Assembly (NCBI RefSeq): GCF_019320115.1
Contig: NC_089587.1
Span: 106,441,158 to 106,505,157, forward strand
DNA length: 64,000 bases
Direction: 5' to 3'
From: Miscanthus floridulus
Taxonomy: Eukaryota; Streptophyta; Magnoliopsida; Poales; Poaceae
This document shows positions 11,545 through 24,752 of this stretch, in pieces. A program made the translations under genes and the position numbers. Under the pieces are notes generated by a model. It was given only the letters and a program-made list of their open reading frames with translations. It was not told the DNA's origin and ran no database searches. Each line of letters opens with the position of its first letter. The first letter of the stretch is position 1.

Positions 11545-14500
11545 ATGGCGAAAAGCGATACGTAGAAGAAAGCAGGAGTCATGGCGAAGGAGTGGTGGAA
11601 ATCAAGAAGCAACGAGTAGACCATTGAAGACCTCGTCACCATGGGGGTACTCCACAACAAGGAGCTCGCAGGATGGCATGCGCTGGAGGGCGAGGGGTAT
11701 CTCGATCCACAACCAGGTGAGATCATGGTGTTCGAAGACTTCTTTAAGCAAGGATTTGGGGTTCCGGTACATCCTTTTCTTTAGGGGCTCTGTCTTTACT
11801 ACAAGATTGGGATTTGCAATCTGCATCCCAACTCAATCCTCCTTGTCGCCACTTTCATACATCTTTGCGAAGCATATGGCGGCTTCTAGCCCCATTTTGA
11901 TTTTTTCCGCCATCTTTTCTGTCTACGGAAGAAAAGAAACGGCAGTTCGAAGATAGCTGGGGGTGTGTACCTCAACCTCCGTGATGGCATGAAAGCCCAG
12001 TACCTGCACTGCCCATGGAACACGTCGCTAGACGACTGGTACAAGAAATGGTTCTACATCCGCGAAGAGCCGAACACGATTACATTGTGCGACATGGGGT
12101 ACATTTCGGAGAAGAGGACAAGCTGGTCAGAGAAACCCGAGCACCTGGGATAGATTCTAGAAATATTTGGAATGATCCCATGGAAAAAACTGGATGGTCC
12201 GAGCGTGGTCGGGAACTTCATCAGCCGACGGATCCAGCCCTGCCAGAGGAGAGTACATCCTGGCTATGAATATCAAGGTAGCGCGGACCCGACGAGGATG
12301 AGGCAGGAGGCGCTTGACAAAATTGTAGTCAAAGCTAGAATTGGAGAGCTATTTAACTTAGCTGATCCAAATTATGACAGATTGAACGACATCAAGCACG
12401 CTTTCAAGCTTGCCCGACCTCCCCCAAAGGTAACTCGTCTTGCCCTGTACTTGTAGTTTTATATTGTGGTAGGATAAGTGGAAACTTACTGTGTTCACCC
12501 ATTTTTGTTACCCAGGTTAATGATCGGGATAGAGCGACAGTGTTTGCGTTGCCACCCCCTGGAGTGGAGTGGCCACAAGGAGCTGGTCCCACCACCTAGA
12601 CCAGCGTCGAGATCGAAGACGAGGACATCGACTGGGCGGTGCTCGGAGCTGGAGAGGAGGCAGCGGCCCTAGCCGCTGGTAAGCGGCCGGCTACCCCCAA
12701 ATAGCCGAAGAAGAGATCAGCAACCACCCTGCTCACCGGGGGGGCGCTAAGTATCAATGAGCCCGAGGAGGGCCCGAAGGAGAAACCTGCCAGCAAGCGT
12801 CGATAGGCAATTTTTTCCTGGTCGGACGATGATGTAGAGGAGGGAGAGGATGCAGACACCTTTCGACTTGTCCCTCGAAAGAGGAGGAAACAACTGGAGT
12901 CGATGGAGCAGGGTGTCTCCTCCGCGCCTATGGGACCCACATTGCCGACGGTGGTGAAGGATGCAGCCGGGTCGACCTCGGGAGTACCTAGGCAAGGAAC
13001 GCGACTGGCAACGGGAGCGACAACCCGACCGAGCACACAAGCGGTGGAGGTGTCGGGCACCAAGGCCCAGTGATAGTGCTGGATGTAGAGGGAGACCAGG
13101 AGTCACCCGCACAGCACGTGGAGCAAGTGCGGCCGAAGAGATGCGCATTCGCCACATCATTCCGCGCTTCTAACATGTAAGTATTTGTAACCTTATTATA
13201 AGTTAGCAATTTGCATTGAATATGGTTGCCTTCTGAACTTTTCTCGGATGTACAAGTTCGGCATCCACAGAAAGTCCGAACCAGCTAGCCAGAAGTTTTG
13301 TGGCTCCACCAATAAGTGCAGAGCAGACTGCCCAGCAGCCAGCCACCGAGGAAGCCATAGCAGAAGATCCGTCGGGGCCTTAGCAAGGGAGCAGTTAGAC
13401 AACAGTCCCCGAGCAGGTGGTCGAGGGACCAACTGAGCCAGACATGAGTGCTTCAAGCGCTAGACCTACTGAGGGCAACACTTCAGCGTCGAGGGTGATG
13501 GAGCAGACCGAGGAGCAACAACCAGAGGTGAGAGCACAGCCCACATTCACCGACGCTGAAGCCCGTGGGAAGGCTTTGGTGATCGCAGAAGCTGCTAACG
13601 TTGGACCAGCACCGAGACCCGAAGAAGAGCCCGAAGAGGACGAAGTGGAGGAGGTCCTGGGCCATCCGCTGGACAAGCGACAACATGTGTATGTGTCACG
13701 TTGGCGGAACGACCAATGGGTTGTCCATGAGGAAATCCCAGAGGTCGAAGAAACCAAGAAAGTTGAACGAGCGGCGAAACGGCTGGTGATGGAAGTGCAG
13801 GTAAGCTTCGCTTCACCCCCTGATCTCGCTGTCTAGTTGCAGCTGTCTTACTTAGCTATCTACACATAGGACTTAATGAAGACCGCAAGGTACCGCAAGA
13901 AATGCTTCGACCAGATCGAGGGGATCGCTGCAAGCAACAAGGAGCTGACGACGGAGGTGGAACGCTTGCGCCAGTGACTTGAAGCCACCACCCATGAAAA
14001 GACGGTGCAAGAGTCCCAGAACCAGAACCTGGTCATCCAGCTCAGTAATAAAGAGCGGGAAAGAACAAGTAAGTAGCCACTTTATCACAATGACTACTGA
14101 CAAGTGCTGTTGCGTTGTTGGTAGTAACAGCTGTAGTGCAGGCTTAGAAGCCAAAGTGGTCCGTCTCCGAGAGGAGAACAGTCGTGCGGTCATGGAGTGT
14201 GATCGCTTGAAAGAGGACAATAGAAAACTAGCGCAAGACCAGTCGCAGCTCCGGGACCACACGACCAAGATGACAGAGGAGCTGAAAGGTAAGTTTTCCA
14301 AACCCCTTTGCTCACTTTTGTTGCCTGTTGTAGTTTGGCGTAATATAGCGTCTTAACAGCATGTACGGTTTGTAGTTATAAAAATCAATGCGAAGAAGCA
14401 TCTAGAGGCCGTGATAAAAGACCGTGACGGCTGGAAGGCACAGTGCCAAGAGATCACCAAGGATTGGGACACCTGGAAAAACCAGTGCTAGGAGGTGGCA

Positions 14501-15019
14501 ACGGGCATTTTGCTGGTCCTTAACCTCATCGATCCGGCGCTGGCAGAGGACGTGCCATGGATGCCGCAGCTGGGACTGATCGAGAGATGCCAAAAGGCGT
14601 GGGGATGGTTCCAGGAGTTCATGAAGGAGGCGGGTGAGTACACAGGCGCACATGTGCTAAGCATGGTGCGTGCTCACTACCCCTTGATCGATCTCAGGTG
14701 CCTGGAGGCTGGATACCCGAAGGAGGTAGATCCAAACAAGGCTGAGGAGCTACAGATGACCCAGCTGGACTTGTTGGCGAAAATAATTGGCGACATTAAC
14801 CTATGTGGAGGAGCGACACCACCTGTACAGGGAACCTCATCAACAAGTCAGCTGGAAGCGCCGTCATTTTTAAGCCAACCGGCGAAGCCTGCGGTCTCGA
14901 CCAGCCAAGCATCGGCAGGGCCATCTTCTTCAGCTCGATCAATGCCAGAGTCTCTGAGACCCTTGCACGATGTCAGGCCCAGCGAGCAGCAGGTGCCACG
15001 TGCCCCGACCAACCAATAG
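11545..15019 (+). pseudogene. Antisense accessory gene of the Tat element (putative gypsy-type transposase family)
   Basis: Runs opposite to gag-pol. The first exon (11545-12429) encodes the family annotated as putative gypsy type transposon/transposase (Pfam Transposase_28), recognised by VPVHPFL, NLHPNSILLVATFIHLCEAY, AGGVYLNLRDGM and WYKKWFYIREEP. Clean GT-AG introns can be placed at 12430-12515, 13801-13869, 14069-14141 and 14289-14375. The later exons are charged and heptad-like, suggesting coiled coil (for example ENSRAVMECDRLKEDNRKLA). The function is unknown; despite its name, transposase activity has not been shown as far as I know. Stops interrupt it (after MAKSDT, after SRSNE, after VHPFL, after PEHLG and others), usually where a Gln, Arg or Glu codon is expected. 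It ends at TAG 15017-15019 after PRAPTNQ, converging on the pol gene. Confidence 0.82.
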
Positions 15020-15542
15020 TATAGGCTATAGCTGTGGAAGAAGATGTAGTTGTGTTATTGTAAACTTGGACCTTTTTAGGCAAGCTTGTAATAACGTAAC
15101 TGTATATCAGCATAAGCTTGTTTGTTTTGTAGAAAACGTATTTAAGCTTGGATATCGTGTTGGTGTAACTAAGTGAGAACATGTTAGCGTTCTGTTTAGT
15201 TGTACCAGTTTAGTCGACACGTCATCCTGAAAGGTTTGTATGGCCCTGGTTTGTCTTGTGGTCGGAGTGTGAGGTGCGTAGCTTGTGCACATGTAGACAC
15301 ACAAGTCAAACCAGAGGGGACCTACCGATCACTCGTAGCGTAGAGAGTAGATCCCATGCACGCGTTGGGAGGAGCTGGAGACAGGGCCTGCTCCGAAAAC
15401 CCGAGAAGGAATGGTGGTCGGTTTTAACTGGTTGAGTTAGAATAACAATAGACTTCGAAGTGACACATTAGAGTGGTCAGAGGAATCATAATAGCTTTAT
15501 TGAATTAAATCAAAAGTACAAGAGGGGTACATATCTCAGTAG
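15020..15542. other. Gap between two converging Tat genes
   Basis: About 520 bp between the stop of the plus-strand accessory gene and the stop of the minus-strand integrase. It holds no ORF with known similarity and presumably carries the 3' ends of both transcripts. Confidence 0.6.
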
Positions 15543-16800
15543 TTAAGCATAGAAACGCCTAAGCTTGTCGATGTGCCATGAATTGGGTACGTCTATACCG
15601 TCCAGGTGAGCTAACCTATAAGATGTTGGTTGTGTAACCTCCTTGATCATGAAGGGCCCTTCCCATGGGGTTGCGAGTTTGTGGACGCCAGCCTGATTCA
15701 TCTTCCACTTCAGGACCAGGTCCCCAACCACAAAGAACTGCTCCTTGACGTTTTTGTTGTAGTACCTGCGCAAAACAGCAAGGTATTTGGCTGTACGTAC
15801 GCAAGAATCGAGCCACTTCTCTTTTGCACTATTCACTTCTAGCTCCCGTACTTCATTGGCCTTGTCTTCGTCGAAGTTCTCTACCCGTGCTGACCTGAAG
15901 GCTATATCCGCTGAGAGCACTGCCTCAGCGCCATAAACCATAAAGTATGGTGATACGCCGGTATTGCGACTGGGTTGGGTTCTGAGGCCCCAGACCACGG
16001 CTGGTAACTCTTTGAGCCATCTTCCGGGAGCTTTGTCATTTTCTCTGTACATCCTCTTCTTAAGTGCGTCTAAGATCATACCATTTGCCCGCTTGACCTA
16101 TCCATTAGCTCTAGGGTGCGCCACCGAGACGTATTTTACTACTATGCTCCTTTCATCACAGAAGTCCCAAAAGGCGTTCCTGGTGAACTGAGTACCCAGA
16201 TCAGTGATGATGCTGCTAGGTATGCTGAAGCGGTGGTTGACCTGGTCGATGAACGCAACAGCCTTTTCTGAAGATGCCTTAACCAGAGGCATGTACTCTA
16301 TCCACTTGGAAAATTTGTCGATCAGCACAAAGACGCATGTAAATTTCCCAGAGGCTAGTTTGAAAGGCCCGATCATATCCAGTCCCCAGCATGCGAAGGG
16401 CCAGGAGGCTGGTATTATCTTAATCTTGTGTGCTGGTACGTGGATTCTCTTGGCGAAGAACTGACAACCTTCACAATGGCGGACTAGCTTCTCTGCATCG
16501 GCTACGGTTGACGGCCAATAGAACCCTGCTCAGAAAGCCTTGCCAACCAGCGTTCTCGAGGCCATGTGGTTGCCGCAGGAGCTAGATTGGATTTGGTCTA
16601 GGAGATGTTCACCATCCTCCTGGGTTATACACTTCATCAAGATTTCCTCCTTCGTGTTCTTGCGCCACAATTTGCCATCGACGAGCAGATATTGTTTACT
16701 GCGACGCATCAGGCGTTCATTTTCTATCTGATCGGTGTAACCGCTACCATCTGTCAGGTACTTGATGAAAGGTACTCTCTAGTCAGGCTTCTTAGTGGTC
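15543..16800 (-). pseudogene. Tat integrase, inactivated
   Basis: The minus-strand C-terminal part of pol. A zinc-binding region (about 16720-16450) ends in RHCEGCQFFAKR. The catalytic core (about 16385-16070) contains the first Asp in LDMIGPF and the second in IITDLGTQF. The usual third acidic residue, in NGxVERANG, reads NG-stop-VKRANG at 16085-16115: Gln is now TAG and catalytic Glu is now Lys. The C-terminal region with HIDKLRRFY ends at 15543. Another stop precedes AGFYWP near 16530. Both changes in the core are C-to-T or G-to-A transitions, as expected from deamination of methylated DNA. Confidence 0.9.
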
Positions 16801-16924
16801 AGAGGTGGTTCGGTGGTGTTTGACACCGGAACCATAGCCACCAATGGCTGGTCTGGAGGCTTGTCGACCGCGAGATCTTCTTCTTCGATGGAAGGCGTGA
16901 GTAGGTCTTGAACAAATATGCCAT

Positions 16925-18800
16925 GTGGGACTTTGGCTCAGGATGATCCTAACTTTGACAGCGCATCTGCTGCTTGATTTTTGTCCCGGACCACATGTGT
17001 GTACTCGATGCCATAGAACTTGCCTTCCAGCTTTCTGATCGATTTGCAGTATGCATCCATCTTTTCGCTGGTCGTATCCTAGTCCTTGTTGAGTTGGTTG
17101 ATGACCAGAGCCGAGTCTCCATAGACATAGAGACGTTTGACACCGAGCTCGACCGCAATGCGCAGACCATGTAGGCATGCTTCGTACTCGGCGGCGTTAT
17201 TAGACGCCGAGAAATAAATCCTGAGGACGTATCGGAGCTGCTCCTTGGATGGTGACACGAAAAGGACTCCTGCTCCTGCGCCGTCGATGTTGAGAGAGCC
17301 GTCGAAGTACATCTTCCAATACTCGTCGGGCCCCTGAGAGGCAGGTGTCCTTAAGTCTGTCCACTCAACGATGAAATCGACAAGTGCCTGAGACTTGATT
17401 GTAGTACGGCTTGCAAATTCCAAGGAGAAAGGGAATAGCTCCATTGCCCATTTGATGATGCGCCCATTTGCATCCTTGTTGCGAATGATGTCTCCCAGAG
17501 GGTACTCAGTCATGACCACCACGCGATATCCATCGAAGTAGTGTTTCAACTTTTGGGATGTGATTAGTATGGCGTAGATCAGTTTCTGAATCTGTGGGTA
17601 CCTGGTCTTAGATTCATTGAGCACGTCACTGACGAAATATATTGGTCGCTGTACCTTGTAGACGTGGCCAGGCTCGTCGTGCTCGACCACCATGGTAGTG
17701 GAGACCACTCGATTAGTTGCCGCAATGTAAAGCAGGAGGGTTTCGTCTTCTCTGGGAGCAGTGAGGACCGGAGGTGATGTAAGGAATTGTTTCAGCTGTG
17801 TAAAGGCAGCGTCTGCTTCCTTCGACCACTCAAACTTCTTGGATGCTTTGAGCAGCTTGAAAAACGGTAGTCCTTTTTCGCCTAATCTTGATATGAAATG
17901 ACTTAGGGCAGCCATGCATCCAGTAAGCTTCTGAACATCCTTCACCTTTTTGGGCGGCTTCATGTCCAAGATAGCTTTTACCTTCTCTAGGTTAGGGTGT
18001 ATGCTGTCGTGACTGACGACTTTGCTGAGCAATATACCAGATGGAACACCAAAGATACACTTCTTTGGGTTTAATTTCCATTGGAATGTGTTAAGAGCTG
18101 CAAAGGTACGTTCGAGGTTGACAAGGGTGTATGCTTCCTTGGTTTTAACAACTACATCGTCAACATAAGCCTCGATGAGGTCGTCTTTGAGGCAGGCCTG
18201 TATGGCGCGTTGATAGGTAGCCCCAGCGTTCTTGAGCCCGAATGACATGGTCGTGTAGCAGTAGGCGCCGAAGGGCGTGATGAAGGATGTCTTGATCTAG
18301 TCATCCTTTTTTAGAGCGATCTGGTGATAACCAGAGTAGCAATCGAGAAAGGAAAGCAACTCGCAACCGGCAGTTGAATCTATGACCTCGTCTATGCGAG
18401 GTAAGCCGAAGGGGTCTTTAGGGCAGTGTTTGTTGAGATCAGTGTAATCAACGCACATTCTTCATTCATTATTCTTTTTGCATACAAGAACCGGGTTGGC
18501 TAACCACTCCGGATGATACACTTCTTTGATAAATCCGGCTGCCAAAAGCCATGTAACTTCTACCCTAATAGCCTCCTTTTTGTCGCGAGCAAACCGTCGT
18601 AGCTTTTGCTTGATAGGTTTGGCCTTGCCGTCGACATTTAAGGAGTGCTCGATCAAGTTTCGAGGTACACCAGGCATGTCAGCGGGTTTCCATGCGAACA
18701 CACTCACGTTGCTCCTCAAGAACCTGACGAGCGCGTCTTCCTATTTAGGATCCAGGTTGGCCCCGATAAGGGCCGTTTTGCTGGGATCACCGTCGACCAG
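16925..18800 (-). pseudogene. Tat reverse transcriptase and RNase H, with stops
   Basis: The RT opens near 18790 (WKPADMPGVP, then PEWLANPVLVCKKNNE). The catalytic AYVDDVVVKT box is intact at about 18150-18170. RNase H follows with MYFDGSLN (about 17309), NNAAEYEA and YGDSALVINQ, so its acidic residues are still present. Stops break the frame after KKNNE (TGA where Trp is expected, about 18460), after KKDD (TAG where Gln is expected, 18297-18299), after NQLNKD (17079) and after LGSS (about 16938). These enzymes normally copy element RNA into cDNA inside virus-like particles. The 389-codon frame at 17079-18248 is the longest surviving piece. Confidence 0.93.
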
Positions 18801-19834
18801 CTAGATCGCTTTGTGCTCTTTGGACTTGACGTTCTTGCGTGGGGCCTCGAGCTCTGGGATCTCTAGGTGGTCGGCCGGGGTCTTCTTGGCGTCGAGCATG
18901 GTCTCGGCCATGCGAATAGAGAGGTCGTGAGCCTCTGCTATTTTGAAGCTGTCGTCCTCGCAGGTACAAGCTGCGTATACGTTGCCCCTAAGAGTTAGAA
19001 CCCCTTTCTCGGTAGGCATCTTGAGCACCAAATACCTGTAGTGAGGTATGGCCATGAATTTGGTGAGCGCTGGTCGACCAAGGATAGCATGGTAGGTGCC
19101 GTCGAAGTCAACGACCACGAAGTTGACGTAGTCAGTGTGGAAGTGGTCCGGGGTACCAAATTGCATAGGTAGCGTGATCTACCTGAGAGGTGTGGAGCTC
19201 TGTCCGGGGAGAACACCCCAGAACTATGCCTCGTATGGCTTGAGATCAGCCTAGATTATCTTTAGGGCTGGCAAACTGCTCTTGAACAGTATATCGATGG
19301 AACTGCCGTCGTCAATCAGCACTCTGTCGAACTGAACCTTGTAGATACAAGGATCAAGAACCAGAGGAAAACATCCTGGCTCAGGTATTGCAGCCCATTG
19401 GTCCTTTCTGCTGAAGGAGATCTCATGGTGAGACCAAGGAGGGAGCCGCGGATCGGCGATGAGGTTGTCGGCGTTGGCCACGTTCAAGCAAGCGCGGGCG
19501 AGCAGCTTGCATTCTCGTTTGGTCTCGATGGACACTTTGCCTCCAATGATGGTGTGGACACGATCGGTTGGCTTGACGTACTTGTGACGGGGATCTACGT
19601 CTTCATCGTCGTTGTCCTCGTTACGCTGCTCCCCTGCGTCGTTAGGCTTGTCGGATGTATCCGGAGCTTGTTGGCATGTGTAGATAGATTTGAGGACACG
19701 GCAATTCTCCATGGTATGGTTTGACTTGGGATGGAGCTGGCAGGGTCCTTTCAATGCTTTGGCATAGTCTTCTTCATAGCTACGATGTCTGCCACCTTTT
19801 TAACGGTGTTGACCTCGCCGTCGTCTTCCCGAGT
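18801..19834 (-). pseudogene. Tat gag C-terminus and aspartic protease
   Basis: Continues the gag reading frame broken by the insertion at 19840. A zinc-knuckle-like stretch, GPCQLHPKSNHTMENC, lies at about 19750-19705. The retropepsin-like protease has the VLIDDGSSIDILF active-site loop (about 19325-19275) and a second flap-side motif, HAILGRPALTKF (about 19085-19050). Stops occur near 19800, 19250, 19220, 19180 and after KEHKAI at 18801, several replacing expected Gln codons. The protease normally cleaves the polyprotein; this copy cannot be translated through. Confidence 0.85.
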
Positions 19835-19839
19835 ACGCT

Positions 19840-22800
19840 TGTAACACCCCGGTGTTACGATCTTATTTAGCACCGCGATTAGGGCCTAAGAAAAATTTTC
19901 GTAACGAGTTTTTCAGAATTTTTAATCTAAACGTACTTGAGGCGATAAGCGAATCCTGTGTGGTTTAGTTCTGTGGGGTAAATAAACGCTCAAGTTAATT
20001 TACGCAGTGCATATAAATGTTAGGAGTGTCCGATAACGATTCTAGCAAATAAATAGCGAACGGCTTGTTTAATTGATTAAGCATGAAAAGTAACTTTTAT
20101 AAATAAAATAAAATCCATTAATAGATGGAACGGTATATATATATATACTCAATTTAAAACGGGGGATCACATCATCTTCAGTGACTTCTGGCAGCGTCGC
20201 CAAGCTCATGACGAGGCTAAACTAAACACGTGTCAATCGAACTCCGTGGAAACCACACCAGTCATCATATTAAACACGTCGAATGCAGACCCACACAAGT
20301 CCATGCAGAACTCATATATATTTATACATACTTACGGGTTTATTTTGATAAGCACGAACGGATGAGAGAGAACACTGTAGCTTCGTTATTTTTCTGACGT
20401 ACAACGTACTCGTTGATTGGCATTTATTACCGTCACCGTTCGACTGCCCGTTTCGTCGCATCATCGCTGCGGCACCATCAATGCGTTGCTCGTCTCCGTT
20501 TCTCTGATTGCCTATCTCTGCGGCCTCAGTCGTGTTCATGCCAAATCCTGCCGGACATGCTGGGTCACGTTAGGCCAAACCAGTCCTGCCTCCTTTGTCT
20601 TGTCCTCGCTGCTGCCATCATGAACGGCTTTGCTTGCTTTCTCTCACTGCTTGCCACGTCTTCTCCTTGCATTAATACGGCCTGGTTGCGCTGGCTGTTG
20701 TTTTGTGCCAAGGTCAAGTTCGCAGTGCCACGACGTGTACCACCATCGTGATGCTGTCCCCTCTTTTTTTGTATTTCTGCTGCTCGAGCGTCTTGCAACT
20801 TCCTCAGCGCTGCTCTTCCACGCAGTCAGCCGCTCCTCCTTTTTTCCCTCCATGGCGCATGCCATGCGCATGCCGAGCGCTGCTCCTCCTCGCTCTCTCT
20901 CGCTTGTGTTGCCTCTTCCTTTCTTTTTTTTTCTTCGCTGCTGTCGAAGGAAGCCATCCCAAGGCCGCAGCACGCCCGTCGGTGCCGCTCTTCCTTCCCC
21001 GCTCGTCACCTTGCTCAAGGCCGAAGCTCCGCCCCCTTCTCGGCGTCCGTGCCGCGGCACTCGGCCGTCACTGCAACGCCCTTCCCCTGCTCGCCCATCC
21101 GAGCAACCAGTCAGGGCCGTGCTGCCGTCGCCCTGTCTCCCCACGTGCGCGCCTGGGCTCGGGTTGCCGCGCGTCGAGCCGCCTTGCCTGCTCCATGGCG
21201 CCGTCATTCTCAGCGTCTACTCCGGCTCCGGACTGCGCCTCGCTGTTGCCCGCGCCGTAACCGCAGCAGCCGCCGTGCCTCGCTGCCTTTTCCGCGGTCG
21301 GCTGTGCGTGCTATCTTGATGATGTCACCCCCTGCGTCACCTCTAATTTGTGGCCGTTTTCCTGTAGGAAATTAAACCCAGTAATACATTTGGAATACAT
21401 GTGCGTCCTGTTGGGCTGCGGTCTTGCGCGCTGGGCCGCTCGCACCCCCGTCGTGGGCCGGCCTGGGGCTGTCTGCCGTTGGGCCATCTGCGTCGCCAGC
21501 CTTGCTGGGCCGGCCTTTGCCCCGCTTGCGCCTGGGCCATTCGCCGCATTGTGCCACTGTCCTGTGCTGTGTCCGTCTGGGCCACGCGCGCCTGGTGGGC
21601 CGCCGGCTCCGCTGGTCTGCTGGCTGGGCGCACCGCCTGGGCCGGTCTGCTGCCGCGCCACGCCGTGCTGGGCCGGCCGGTTGCCGCCTGGCTGGGCTGC
21701 CGCCTGCGCCTGGACCTCGCACCCGCTAGGCTGGCCAGTTGCCAACCGCGCTGGGCCGCTCGCGCCTGCCTTGGGCCGCTGGGCCGAGTAGGTGATCACT
21801 GGTCCCTTTATTTTTCGAAAGCAATTTCTAATTTCGCTTATAAGGCAAACTTGTACAATCAATATAAATTTGTATAGTTATCCAAAAATTATGAAACCAG
21901 TTTTGTTGAGTTCCTAAAATCATGATCTACATGTTAGCATATTTTGTTCATATAGTGCGATAATATTCTTGGAATCTATATAATTAATTTAAGGTACTTA
22001 ATATTGTAAAATATAAACTTGTAGGAATTTCCATGATAAATGGGTAATATTGTTGAATCTAAAATTTGTACAGTAGGCTCTTAGCAATATTAACTACTCA
22101 CTGTAATTTTTGTAGCTCCAGAATAATTAGTTTGCTAAATAGATAATGATGTCTTATTTTGAATAATGATTAAATTGATAGAGTCAAATAAAGAAACACC
22201 TTGGTTTATATAACTAAAATTATTGTTGGGAAATGATGCCTTATTCTACAACGTGTATTTGTAGCCTAAGTACAGTCGTCGTTAGAACTAGCCCGTTAAC
22301 TCGAGAGGCGTACGCCGTATTTTACGAGGCACGATTGCAGTTGATTAATTACATCTTTGCATTGCATCGCATGCATATCATATAGGTACGATGATGGATC
22401 AACGGATCAATTGAAGGATGATTAGGAATCCGAAGATGGTGTCATGGTATTCTCTCCAGGAGATGATGCAATGGGCTTGTTATTCAGCTGATGGTGGATG
22501 ATCTGAAGATACAGACACTAACTCTTTAATATATCTTACCCAGGCAAGCCCCGGTGCATAACCCCTACTTTTCTGTAGTTTAAATTATATTTGTGCATTA
22601 AGTTCTCAGGAGTTAATTGAAACCCACTTGCATATACATATCTTTATCCTATGAGTCTTACTAGTATGACAGGATCGTGTAGATTGCTATGCTACAGGAC
22701 TCCGGTAGAAGTCGAGTGATTGCCTGTCACTCGCGAGATATAGGAAATATGTTACTATATTATTATCACTTGAAAAATATAAATGGTGGAAAGGAAAAAT

Positions 22801-24068
22801 GGTGACTGGGCAGGGATATGGTTTGGGTATTGGTGGGTGTAAGAGGTTGTGTCGCCGTGGACACGGGACATGGCTTGGTTACACTGTTTTCCCTGTCTGG
22901 TCGGTTAAGGACCGATCGTTGCATATGACTCTGGGCAGGTCACAGACTTATTATCCCGAGCACATACTTGTGTATGGGCGCTTGGAAGACTTGTTGCTCT
23001 CTTGTCGCGGATCCGGCTCTTTCCGGACCGACTGTTAGGGTTTTATTTTGGTGGAGGAGGTCCTCGCACCGCACTGAGTCCAGGACTCAGGGGCGGGGGC
23101 TTGGAGTCCCAGTTTGGACGGGGACCTAGACACCCGGGACAGGAGAGTGATGGGTTGGTCCTGCTTGTGCCCGGGGTACAAGCGGGGCGTGTGTTTTCGG
23201 GGTACCCAGCTGGGGGCATTGATTCGCGAATCGCCGGGCTATCCGGTACGGCTTGTCTACGGTTTAGCATCGTAGTAAGAACTAAAAGATGAAAGATGGA
23301 AGATGGACAAAGGAAATCTGATTGCTTACCACCTGCTTGAAAGTAGCACAGGTGCTTACATAGAATGATTAGTTAATGAACCAATGCGGCTTTTAATAAA
23401 AATCAAATATAAGGATGCACGCTTAGTAATGCTTTCTGCAAATGCAACCCACAAACCAGATAGCCTTGCATATCCTTGGAGTCTTTTCTTTTCTCCTATC
23501 GGGTAAGTCTTGCTAAGTACAATTGAGTACTCAGGGTTTTATTCCCCCTGTTGCAGGTGACAGGTGGATGCTAAAGCTGACTCTTGTGTGTGGATTCCTC
23601 CTGGTGGGCTCAGAGAGGATTTCCTTTACGCTGCGATCGTAGTTTTATTTATAACTCTCACCAAATGCTTTTAAAAATGGAAGTTTAATAATCTGTTGTC
23701 GTAGTCTATATGTCAATACTTCCTCACGTCATGTTTAGATATTTATTTCCGCTGTAACTCTGTTCACATGTTTCTATTTCGCTGTTCAATTAAATTGTTT
23801 ATAACTCTGATAACATGATTTCATTCCGCTGTTACATTAATAAATATTATACTCTGATGTTGTATTAAAAATGATGTAAGAAATGGTTACGAATGATGTA
23901 AGCTTTATTCTCTCATTTGTGATCCTGATGGCAAAAATGTGGATTTTCGGGTTCTCCCCTGGGGTGTGTCCGATGGAACCAAGTAATCTAGTGTTCTCCC
24001 CTGAGTGCTTAGTGTCTAATGGAAGACAAGCACTCCTGTGAGGCATTAAATTAGGCGGTTCTGCCACA
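19840..24068 (+). mobile_element. 5' LTR of the LARD-type element
   Basis: 4229 bp. It begins TGTAACACC, which with GGTGTTAC two bases later forms a short terminal dyad. A very GC-rich block (about 20600-21790) full of CTGGGCC/CCGGCC creates long but meaningless open frames on both strands. It is followed by AT-rich sequence and ends GTTCTGCCACA. It differs from the 3' LTR at roughly 30-40 positions by eye, plus small indels such as a 10-bp one near 21505, implying a recent insertion. Confidence 0.95.
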
Positions 24069-24070
24069 GG

Positions 24071-24082
24071 TGGTATCAGAGC
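24071..24082 (+). promoter_or_regulatory. Primer-binding site (tRNA-iMet type)
   Basis: TGGTATCAGAGC lies two bases after the 5' LTR. This is the standard plant retrotransposon site complementary to the 3' end of initiator tRNA-Met. Confidence 0.95.
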
Positions 24083-24737
24083 GCAAATGAGGAAATAAGG
24101 CTTCGAAAACCTTTTCTAAACTAAAATTTGACAACCCATTGTTGCAAAAAGTTAGGACGTTTGTATGCGAAGTTATATAAGTAGCCCTATTGCTATGGTT
24201 ATGTATCCAGGATAGATGGCACTCTGCTGGCCTAGATAGGATTAATCAAGTTTCTGTAGGTACACTGACTCGAGCATAGTTCGATAGTATCGACTAGTTA
24301 TAGGGAGAGAACGCTGTGCCAGAAATTTGAGAACGGTTGCCCTATATGTGGCAACAGTGGAAGGACGTATAGGACGTGCATTCATGCATATCCTGCTTAT
24401 GCATTGTAGTACTCGTATTACTTATAGATACGCCATCCATAGGTGTCACGCATGTCGGATTGATGTCGGATGGTGCACGACTGACTCATTCCTGTTTTAG
24501 AGTTAGGTCTGCACTGTGGCTTCGTGTTTCACGTTCGCCGTGGTTCACGCCGGTCGTGACCCACGTCTCCCCGTACCCCTTTTCTGTGCTCTTGTCGGAC
24601 ATTTGCCCTGCAGTCGTACTAGTCAGTGATGGCATCGCACGTCGCTCGCCTCGAACGCGCAGAATTTGGTCGATTCATTCGTAGTGATCCCGCGTGGGAA
24701 CCCTGGTGGACCGTGCCAGGACCACTGAACGCTCTGC

Positions 24738-24752
24738 CTTTATAAGTAGAGC
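24738..24752 (+). promoter_or_regulatory. Internal TATA-type core promoter
   Basis: TTTATAAGTAGAGCC lies about 110 bases before the ATG at 24853, with leader-like sequence between. It suggests that the internal ORF is transcribed from its own promoter rather than only from the LTR. Confidence 0.5.

Noticed and set aside
20630..21319. 229-codon ORF (and its antisense partner of 187 codons) in the LARD LTR, repeated at 28310-28999
   Set aside because: It lies in a GC-rich LTR block open on both strands. It persists in both LTRs only because they are young copies, and it has no known domain.
21348..21877. Overlapping Ala/Pro/Arg-rich ORFs in four frames
   Set aside because: All are by-products of CTGGGCC/CCGGCC-rich LTR sequence.
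24071..24082. tRNA-like matches at 24071, 55257 and 33997
   Set aside because: They are short retrotransposon primer-binding sites, not tRNA genes. No cloverleaf is present.
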